A DNA stretch of 64,000 nt from Pseudomonas sp. B21-040. GTDB taxonomy: Bacteria > Pseudomonadota > Gammaproteobacteria > Pseudomonadales > Pseudomonadaceae. Shown here in pieces: positions 57,758 to 64,000 of this stretch (position 1 is its first letter; every line of letters begins with the position of its first letter). The DNA lies in NCBI RefSeq assembly GCF_024748695.1, contig NZ_CP087176.1:1233501-1297500 (forward strand), in the 5' to 3' direction. Made by a program: the position numbers and the translations under genes. Below the pieces are notes generated by a model. The model was not told the origin of the DNA. It saw nothing but the letters and a program-made list of their open reading frames with translations, and ran no database searches.

Positions 57758-58540
57758 TTATTTGCCGCTGAACAGATTCAGATCGCCAAAGTGTTTCTTC
57801 TGAATGGTGGCGTAGGTGCCATCATCGTGTAACGCTTTGATACCTTTATCCAAAAGTGCTTTCAGCTCGGTGTTACCTTTCTTAATGCCCACCGCCGTTT
57901 TGGCAGGCAACAAATGGTCGTCGACTGGCTTGCTGACGTCATAGTCGGCGCCTTGTGGCGACTTCAGGAAGCCCAGTTCGGCTTGCAGCATGTCCTGAAT
58001 CCCTGCATCGAGACGACCGGACGTCAAGTCGGCGTAGACCTGATCCTGGTTGGCGTAGGCCTGGGTTTTCACACCGGCCTTGTCCAAAACGGCTTTGGCA
58101 TAGGCTTCCTGAATGGTGCCTTGTTCATAGCCGACGGTTTTGCCTTTGAGCGAAGCGACGTCCGCCGTCACGCCGGAACCTTTCTTGGACACGTAGGCGG
58201 TTGGGCCGGAAAACAGCTCGCTGGAGAAGTCGATGACTTTTTCACGGGCTTCGGTAACGGTCATCGACGAGATCACACCGTCGAATTTATTGGCCTTGAG
58301 GCCTGGAATCATGCCATCGAAGTCACTTTCGACCCATTTGCACTTGACCTTCAGCTCGGCGCAGATCGCGTTCCCCAGATCGATGTCGAAGCCTACCAGG
58401 CTACCGTCGGCCGCTTTGGACTCGAAAGGTGCATAGGAAGGGTCAACACCAAAACGCAGCTCTTTGTATTCCTTGGCCAGCGCGGAGCCGGCAGCCATGC
58501 ACAAAGCCAGTGCAGAAAGGGTCAGCAATGCTTTTTTCAT
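57758..58540 (-). CDS. aotJ: Arginine/ornithine-binding periplasmic protein AotJ
   Basis: The 260-residue protein has a signal peptide (MKKALLTLSALALCMAAGSA, cleavage after ALA) and the family 3 binding-protein signature GFDIDLGNAICAELKVKCKW (about residues 49-68). Ligand residues are expected in VDPSYAPFESK and GVISSMTVTEAREK. It is the first gene of the aot operon; the promoter should lie in the 217 bases upstream. Confidence 0.93.
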   Translation of the reverse strand: MKKALLTLSALALCMAAGSALAKEYKELRFGVDPSYAPFESKAADGSLVGFDIDLGNAICAELKVKCKWVESDFDGMIPGLKANKFDGVISSMTVTEAREKVIDFSSELFSGPTAYVSKKGSGVTADVASLKGKTVGYEQGTIQEAYAKAVLDKAGVKTQAYANQDQVYADLTSGRLDAGIQDMLQAELGFLKSPQGADYDVSKPVDDHLLPAKTAVGIKKGNTELKALLDKGIKALHDDGTYATIQKKHFGDLNLFSGK

Positions 58541-58757
58541 TATTCAATCCCTAAGAACCAATATGAGCGCTTGTGGCGCAGAATTATTGTTACTGGAAAG
58601 CGTAAGACCTAATGAAAGTAGCAATTTCCGAACCAGAGTCCCGAACAAGCGTTTTAAAAGGTCATACAAGAAGTGACGGCGCAGGAATTGTGCACGAAAA
58701 CGGGCTTGATGAGTGGGGTGCACCAACTTTGTTCGAGCGGACACAAAAACCAGTGGG

Positions 58758-60434
58758 TCAGCCCAGTAATTTTTGCAATGTGCCGAGGTCGTCAGCGTCC
58801 TCAACCGACTTGTCCTGACGCCAGCGCAACATCCTGGGGAAGCGCACGGCAATTCCGCTCTTGTGGCGTTTTGAAAGGGCAATGCTTTCGAATCCCAACT
58901 CGAACACCAGGCTGGGTTTCACGCTGTTGACCGGGCCGAATTTTTCCACCGTGGTTTTGCGCACGATGCTGTCGACCTGGCGCAATTCTTCGTCGGTCAG
59001 CCCTGAATAGGCCTTGGCGAAGGGGACCAGCGTGCGTTCGCTGGCATCAGGCGGACCATCCCAGACCGCGAAGGTGTAATCACTGTAGAGATTCGCCCGT
59101 CGTCCGTTGCCACGCTGGGCATAAATCAGCACCGCGTCGACGCTGAACGGGTCGACTTTCCATTTCCACCACGCGCCCATGTCCTTGGTCCGGCCGACGC
59201 CGTACAGCGAATCCCGTGCTTTGAGCATCATGCCTTCGACGCCGAGACTGCGGGAGGCCTCCCTTTGTTGGGCGAGGTCCAGCCAGTTCTCACCGATGAG
59301 CACTGGTGAGGCGAGTAACACCGGGCTGTTACAGGTGGCTACGACCGTTTCCAACTGAGTGCGACGCTTGGCCAGCGATTGATTGCGCCAATCCGCGCCG
59401 TGCCATTCCAGCAGGTCGTAGGCGAGGATCACCACGGGCACCTCTTCGAGGATTTTCTTGCCGAGAGTTTTGCGTCCAAGGCGCTGTTGCAACAAGGCGA
59501 AAGGTTGCACGGCGGGAATGCCGGGCAGGCTGGCTTCGGTGCCGTGAGGCGCGGATTTCCATGCCACGATTTCACCGTCGATCACCGTGCCGTCGGGCAA
59601 GCCGTGCACGAGGTGATCAAACTCAGGGAAGCGTTCGGTCACCAATTCCTCGCCCCGCGACCAGATCCACAAACGCCCGTCGCGCTTGATCACTTGCGCG
59701 CGAATGCCATCCCATTTCCACTCCACCAGCCATTGGCTGGCGGGGCCGAGCAATGCTTCGAATTGCCCGGCCGGTTGCGACAAGGCATGGGCCAGGAAGA
59801 ACGGATAAGGTTGCCCCCCGCGCTGCGCGTGTTCATCACCGGACTCAGCCGCGATCAATTTCAGGTAGCTGGCAGCGCTCGGGCGATTAGATAAGTCGGT
59901 GTAACCGACCATGCGCTGGGCCACGCGTTTACTGTCGAGTCCGGCCATGGCTGCCAGGGCTCGGGTCACCAGTTGCCTGTAAACGCCGACACGGAAACTG
60001 CCGGTGATCAGTTTGATGCAGAGCATCAGGCTGGCGCGATCCAGTTGCGACCAGAGCGTGGGCAATTGCTGGGCGAGTACAGAGGGGGATTCGCCGCGCA
60101 AGGACAGCAGCTTGTCTTCGATCCAGGTCGCCAGTCCCTCAGTGGAACGGTGGTGGGCTACGGGCAGCACCAGTGAGATGGTTTCTGCCAGATCGCCCAC
60201 CGCCTGATAACTCTCTTCGAACAGCCAGGGTTGAAGGCCGGAAACGGTCACCGCCAACTCTCGCAATATGCGCACGGGCACCAATTGCCGAGGGCGTCCT
60301 CCGGCTAAAAAGTACACGGCCCACGCGGCATCTTGCGGCGAGGCCTGAGCAAAGTAGATTTGCATGGCTGCCAGCTTGGCGTTGCTCGACGTGGTGGCGT
60401 CGAGTTCGGCATACAACTCGGCGAACGCCTTCAT
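58758..60434 (-). CDS. ATP-dependent DNA ligase (exonuclease-associated type)
   Basis: The 558-residue ligase has an N-terminal helical domain (about 1-200), a nucleotidyltransferase domain with motif I EWKWDGIRAQ (adenylated lysine, about residue 243), IDGEIVAWK, GVEGMMLKAR and WWKWKVDP. A C-terminal OB domain follows (DAVLIYAQRGNGRRANLYSD). It is distinct from the NAD-dependent replicative LigA. Its ATG overlaps the end of the associated exonuclease gene by four bases. In most genomes a Lhr helicase and a phosphoesterase follow, but neither is downstream here. Confidence 0.93.
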   Translation of the reverse strand: MKAFAELYAELDATTSSNAKLAAMQIYFAQASPQDAAWAVYFLAGGRPRQLVPVRILRELAVTVSGLQPWLFEESYQAVGDLAETISLVLPVAHHRSTEGLATWIEDKLLSLRGESPSVLAQQLPTLWSQLDRASLMLCIKLITGSFRVGVYRQLVTRALAAMAGLDSKRVAQRMVGYTDLSNRPSAASYLKLIAAESGDEHAQRGGQPYPFFLAHALSQPAGQFEALLGPASQWLVEWKWDGIRAQVIKRDGRLWIWSRGEELVTERFPEFDHLVHGLPDGTVIDGEIVAWKSAPHGTEASLPGIPAVQPFALLQQRLGRKTLGKKILEEVPVVILAYDLLEWHGADWRNQSLAKRRTQLETVVATCNSPVLLASPVLIGENWLDLAQQREASRSLGVEGMMLKARDSLYGVGRTKDMGAWWKWKVDPFSVDAVLIYAQRGNGRRANLYSDYTFAVWDGPPDASERTLVPFAKAYSGLTDEELRQVDSIVRKTTVEKFGPVNSVKPSLVFELGFESIALSKRHKSGIAVRFPRMLRWRQDKSVEDADDLGTLQKLLG

Positions 60435-61465
60435 GCCAACACCTTGTCTTTCTGGGGGGCGATCAGGGTGTTTTCTTCCTCGTCGTCGCCGTACTCGGTG
60501 TTGAAACCCTGTGCATCGAGACCCTGTTCACGCAGGTGGCGCACCAGAACCTCGACCGAGCCATGCGTCACCATCACCCGCTCGGCCCCGGTTTGTTCAA
60601 TCGCCCAGAGCAGGCCCGGCCAATCGGCATGGTCGGAGAGCACGAATCCCCGATCGACACCGCGCCGCCGACGGGGGCCACGCAAGCGCATCCAGCCGCT
60701 GGCGAAGCCGTCGCTGTACTCACCGAAACGACGCATCCAGGTACTGGCGCCCGCGGATGGCGGCGCGATGATCAGGGCTTTACGCATCATCGGGTCACTC
60801 TTTTTTACCTCGCCGGCATAGAGAGTGGGCGGTAGGTAAACGCCGCTCTGGCGATAAATCTGGTTAATCGGCTCCACGGCGCCATGCACCAGAATCGGGC
60901 CGAGAAGGGCGTCGATGCCATGGAGAATGCGCTGCGCTTTGCCGAACGAGTAGCAGAGCAGCACGCTGGCCCTGTCGGCGGCGGCGTTGGCCTGCCACCA
61001 CTGATTGATCTCGGCAAACACCTGCGCCTGAGGTTGCCAGCGATAAATCGGCAGGCCGAAGGTCGACTCGGTGATGAAGGTGTGGCACCGCACCGGCTCG
61101 AAGGGCGCACACGTGCCGTCGGCTTCGGTCTTGTAATCCCCCGAGGCGACCCAGACCTCGCCGCCGTATTCCAGTCGCACCTGGGCCGAGCCGAGCACGT
61201 GCCCGGCGGGGTGAAAGCTGACGGTGACGCCATGATGTTTCAGGGCGTGGCCGTAAGGCAGGATTTGCAGATTGATGTCTGCACCCAGGCGAGCACGCAG
61301 GATGCCTGCGCCGGCTGACGCCGTCAGGTAGTGACGATTTCCGCTTCGGGCATGATCGCTGTGAGCATGGGTGATGATTGCGCGCTCGACGGGGCGCCAC
61401 GGGTCGATGTAGAAATCCCCGGCCGGGCAGTACAAACCTTCAGGACGTGCGATAACAAGTTCCAT
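60431..61465 (-). CDS. Ligase-associated DNA exonuclease (metallo-beta-lactamase/beta-CASP)
   Basis: The 344-residue protein has the metallo-beta-lactamase metal site ITHAHSDHA (about residues 31-39), a second His in PAGHVLGSAQV, Asp in ASGDYKTE, and the beta-CASP-like C-terminal part (LSDHADWPGLLWAIEQTGAE; MVTHGSVEVLVRHL). It is the family found with ATP-dependent ligases and thought to process DNA ends before joining. It begins the two-gene unit. Confidence 0.92.
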   Translation of the reverse strand: MELVIARPEGLYCPAGDFYIDPWRPVERAIITHAHSDHARSGNRHYLTASAGAGILRARLGADINLQILPYGHALKHHGVTVSFHPAGHVLGSAQVRLEYGGEVWVASGDYKTEADGTCAPFEPVRCHTFITESTFGLPIYRWQPQAQVFAEINQWWQANAAADRASVLLCYSFGKAQRILHGIDALLGPILVHGAVEPINQIYRQSGVYLPPTLYAGEVKKSDPMMRKALIIAPPSAGASTWMRRFGEYSDGFASGWMRLRGPRRRRGVDRGFVLSDHADWPGLLWAIEQTGAERVMVTHGSVEVLVRHLREQGLDAQGFNTEYGDDEEENTLIAPQKDKVLA

Positions 61466-61551
61466 GCTGTTGCCAAAATGGAGGGACTTGTTAGCTATGA
61501 GGTTGGCGTGAAGCCAGAAGTTCTATTGTTTTTTCAAGGGTGTTGATTGTT

Positions 61552-61646
61552 CCCACGCTCCGCGTGGTAACGCCTCAAGGGACGCTCCGCGTCCAGTGAC
61601 GCAAAGCGTCACGAGCCGCATTCCCACGCAGAGCGTGGGAACGATC
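61552..61646. repeat. Intergenic repeat of the TTCCCACGC(T/A)C type
   Basis: GTTCCCACGCTCCGCGTGG at one end faces ATTCCCACGCAGAGCGTGGG at the other, with GGGACGCTCCGCGTCC and GTGACGCAAAGCGTCAC hairpins between. This is a different palindromic family from the TGTGGGAGC REPs, also common in pseudomonads. Confidence 0.8.
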
Positions 61647-61669
61647 TTTACGCCTACAGTGATCGGGGG

Positions 61670-64000
61670 TTATTTGCCCGGAGCCAGGGTCAATTGAGTC
61701 TTGCCGTACACCTTGTCAAAGTTCTGCGGTTGCATCGGCAGGCTCATGTAATTCCCTTTGAGCCATGGATCAATGCTGTCGAGGTAGTGCGGGCTTGCCG
61801 GGTTGCCCGACTGGCCGGTGCCGTTCTGGCCCATCAGCGGTTCGGCCTGGCCGAAGTCGACGATAAAGCGCATGGCCGGCGCCTGCGTGGTGTTGAAGTC
61901 CTCACCCCAGGCGAAGGCCGCCGTGTTGAGCGTGGTGTGGTCACCGCCCGCCGCAACGGGACCGCGAACGGTCTGGCCACTGGCGTTTTTCCATTCATAG
62001 CGGTGCAGTTTGCCCCACTGCCAGGCGTTGTGATTGCCACCCAACTGACTGTCACCGGCGTTGATCGCCGCTGCCAGGCTGCGGGCGAGGATCGCCGGCT
62101 TGTCTTCTTTCTGCGGTGTGCGCGCGTCATCCCAGAACGGGCTGTCTTCGCGCCCCAGCAGGTGATCGGCTTGAGCGGCGTAGGACAACTTGCCGTTGGC
62201 CACAAAGGCCTTCCACGCCGGGCTGCTTTGCGGGCCAAGTTCGTCGAGGAAGATCTGTTTCATGCTTTCTTGCAGAAACAATTCATAAATCGCTGCATCG
62301 GCAGAGGTCGTGCTGAGCTTGCCGTCGAACGCCATCAGGCGGGTATAGGCCTCGCGAGCCTTGCCGCGATCGGCATCCGGTAGCGCTTCGATCGCCTGTT
62401 TGAGCGGCTGGGACATGCCCGGTGCTTCAAACATTTTCTTCAGTTTGGCGGCGAACGTGGTGGTCTGGTCGTATTGCATCGCGATCACGCTGCGCGTGTC
62501 GTGTTTACCCGCGCCGGCCAATTCGGCCATACGCTCGCCACGTTCCGGTGCCGCCCACGAATTGGACAATTGCATTCCGTAGCCATGGGGAATGACGCGC
62601 TGATTGGCGGTGCCGAGCCAACCTTGCGCCGGATCCTGGTCGTAAGGGTGCAGCATCGGATCGGCGTAGCCGTCCCAGTCGTAGCGACCTTCCCAGCCCG
62701 GCGACGGCAACAGGCCTTCGCCCTCACGGCGGTTCGGGTAGCGACCGGTGACTTGCCAGCCGATGTTGCTGGCGTCGGCGAAGACCAGGTTCAGGGCGAT
62801 GGCGCGGATTTCGCGGCTGGCGTCCGACGCTTTCTCGACGGTCTGGGCGCGGGACAGGTCGAAAAACGCATCCAGGGTTTTATCGTCGGTGAAGTTCGGC
62901 ATTTGCAGGGCCAGGCCGAAACCATTGGCCAGCGTCGTGCCTTGGGCGCTATTGAGCAGCGGACCGTGACGGGTTTCGTACACCACTTCGCGAATCGGAC
63001 GCTGGCCTTTGACGAAGTAGGTTTCGTTACGCACGATCGCTGGTTGCCATTTGCCGGCCACTTCATAGGTGAGGCCGTTGCCCTGGCGTTTGATCTTTTC
63101 CAGGAACAGGTCCTGGTTGTCGCCCATGACGGTGGTCATGCTCCAGGCGACTTTGCCGTTAAAACCACCGAGCACCATCGGTAAACCGGCAATGGTCACG
63201 CCCGAAGCCTGATATTTCGGCGCGCGGATCTGCACGTAACTGAACAGCGACGGCACGCCCAAGGGGCCATGACTGTCGCTGGCCAGCAGGCTTTTGCCAC
63301 TGCGGCTGCGTTGCGGGCCGATCGCCCAGTTGTTCGACGAGGTCGTGCCCGACAGATTCAGGTCGGACAGTTGGCCGGTGGCCTTGCTGATTTCAGCCAG
63401 CCCCGGGATGGCGCCGTTGAGCTTGATGCCCTGAAGTTTTTCGGCTTCGGCCAGTGGCAGTTTTTCATCGGGCGCGGACGGTGTCAGCCAGGCGAGTTTG
63501 TCGGTGGTGACGGTCTGAGCCAGCATCAGCGAGGAAATTTCTTCCGGCAGGTTGGCCGATTGACTGAAATTCAACAGGCAGAAAATCAGCGCCGAATCTT
63601 CCGGTTTCCAGTATTCAGGCTTGTAACCGGTGGCCGCGAGATCGGCTGGCAGCTTGTCGCGGTAGCGGAACAGGTAGGCGTTGACGCCGCGCGCATACAC
63701 TTCGAAGAAGCGCTTGAGACGCGGCGAAGAGGCTTTGTACAACTCACCGGCGTTTTTCTTCAGATTGACCGCGCGCATGTAGCGGTCGGCGTCCAACAGG
63801 TCGGCACCGGACATTTCTGCCAGGCGACCTTCGGCCAGCAGGCGCAGGGTGACCATTTGCGTGATGCGGTCACTGGCGTGAACGTAACCCAGGGCGAACA
63901 ACGCATCGTGGAAGCTGTTGCTTTCGATCAGCGGCATGCCCATGGCATTGCGGCGCACCGAAACGTTCTGCGCCAAGCCCTTGAGCGGCTGCACACCGGA
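61670..64000 (-). CDS. Penicillin acylase family protein (N-terminal nucleophile hydrolase), cut by right edge
   Basis: About 776 residues are present; the signal peptide and first residues lie beyond the window. The alpha chain is followed by a linker and the beta chain starting at the catalytic serine in [13 protein letters not shown] (about residue 217 of the fragment), where self-cleavage is expected. Oxyanion and Asn/Arg segments ([32 protein letters not shown]) are conserved. The family includes the acyl-homoserine lactone acylases PvdQ, QuiP and HacB, so quorum quenching or amide hydrolysis in the periplasm is plausible. Which member this is cannot be decided here. Confidence 0.9.
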   Translation of the reverse strand, partial: SGVQPLKGLAQNVSVRRNAMGMPLIESNSFHDALFALGYVHASDRITQMVTLRLLAEGRLAEMSGADLLDADRYMRAVNLKKNAGELYKASSPRLKRFFEVYARGVNAYLFRYRDKLPADLAATGYKPEYWKPEDSALIFCLLNFSQSANLPEEISSLMLAQTVTTDKLAWLTPSAPDEKLPLAEAEKLQGIKLNGAIPGLAEISKATGQLSDLNLSGTTSSNNWAIGPQRSRSGKSLLASDSHGPLGVPSLFSYVQIRAPKYQASGVTIAGLPMVLGGFNGKVAWSMTTVMGDNQDLFLEKIKRQGNGLTYEVAGKWQPAIVRNETYFVKGQRPIREVVYETRHGPLLNSAQGTTLANGFGLALQMPNFTDDKTLDAFFDLSRAQTVEKASDASREIRAIALNLVFADASNIGWQVTGRYPNRREGEGLLPSPGWEGRYDWDGYADPMLHPYDQDPAQGWLGTANQRVIPHGYGMQLSNSWAAPERGERMAELAGAGKHDTRSVIAMQYDQTTTFAAKLKKMFEAPGMSQPLKQAIEALPDADRGKAREAYTRLMAFDGKLSTTSADAAIYELFLQESMKQIFLDELGPQSSPAWKAFVANGKLSYAAQADHLLGREDSPFWDDARTPQKEDKPAILARSLAAAINAGDSQLGGNHNAWQWGKLHRYEWKNASGQTVRGPVAAGGDHTTLNTAAFAWGEDFNTTQAPAMRFIVDFGQAEPLMGQNGTGQSGNPASPHYLDSIDPWLKGNYMSLPMQPQNFDKVYGKTQLTLAPGK

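Overview
The window is chromosome from a fluorescent pseudomonad, most likely the Pseudomonas fluorescens group. The evidence is gene order and sequence: the classical Pseudomonas runs pyrG-kdsA-eno-ftsB-ispD, ispF-truD-surE-pcm-nlpD-rpoS-rsmZ-fdxA, mutS-[tailocin locus]-cinA-recA-recX, erdR-dgkA-finR-fpr, and the arginine/ornithine transport operon aotJQMOP are all present. High GC, many short REP palindromes of the TGTGGGAGC / TGTAGGAGC type and Pseudomonas-only small families (DUF3077, PA3611-like) agree with this. No plasmid, integron or CRISPR signature was seen. The assignment is from memory of gene order and protein families; no search was run.

Layout. 1-5.5 kb: CTP synthase (cut by the left edge), KDO-8-P synthase, enolase, FtsB, IspD and a LysR regulator. 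5.6-13.6 kb: glutathione-dependent formaldehyde detoxification (frmA, fghA), then the ispF-to-rpoS cluster, the regulatory small RNA gene rsmZ with its GacA upstream site, and fdxA. 13.7-23.7 kb: mutS, a LexA-like (S24) repressor with operator-like repeats, a decayed R-type tailocin locus, cinA, and the SOS genes recA-recX. 23.7-30 kb: LOG-family protein, a ribbon-helix-helix-like small protein, a secreted PA3611-like protein, a DTW-domain tRNA-modifying enzyme, ErdR, DgkA, FinR and ferredoxin-NADP reductase. 30-37.5 kb: TrmO, RhlG-like reductase, DUF1456, a pseudouridine synthase, a GNAT enzyme, RimO and the potassium transporter Kup, separated by REP elements. 37.5-40.7 kb: the accessory part, with an IS110-family element inside a REP palindrome, a DUF3077 gene with a strongly folded leader, a toxin-antitoxin pair and a fragment of a second DUF3077 gene. 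40.7-53 kb: VirJ-like protein and MprF, two tandem initiator tRNA genes, dinB with an SOS box, a lipoprotein, proS, ampG, an alkyltransferase-like protein, a DUF481 protein and a cold-shock protein. 53-64 kb: dcd, aotJQMOP, an ATP-dependent DNA ligase with its associated exonuclease, and a penicillin-acylase-family enzyme cut by the right edge.

The most interesting points are two. First, the IS110-family element (about 37619-38787) has a 200-base non-coding left end that folds into a stem with a large loop. That loop carries two 7-base stretches that match the left and right halves of the REP site it sits in, around a CT core. This is what the recently described IS110 'bridge RNA' mechanism predicts. 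Second, the mutS-cinA tailocin locus keeps only holin, a small conserved protein, baseplate gpV, gpX, gpD and lysozyme. Between gpV and gpX lies one short ORF that looks like the start of gpW joined to the end of gpU, so one internal deletion seems to have removed fibre, sheath, tube and tape-measure genes while the repressor, promoter and lysis genes remain.

Start codons were chosen by reading the sequence (ribosome binding site, family length, N-terminal motifs), and are often downstream of the longest possible reading frame.
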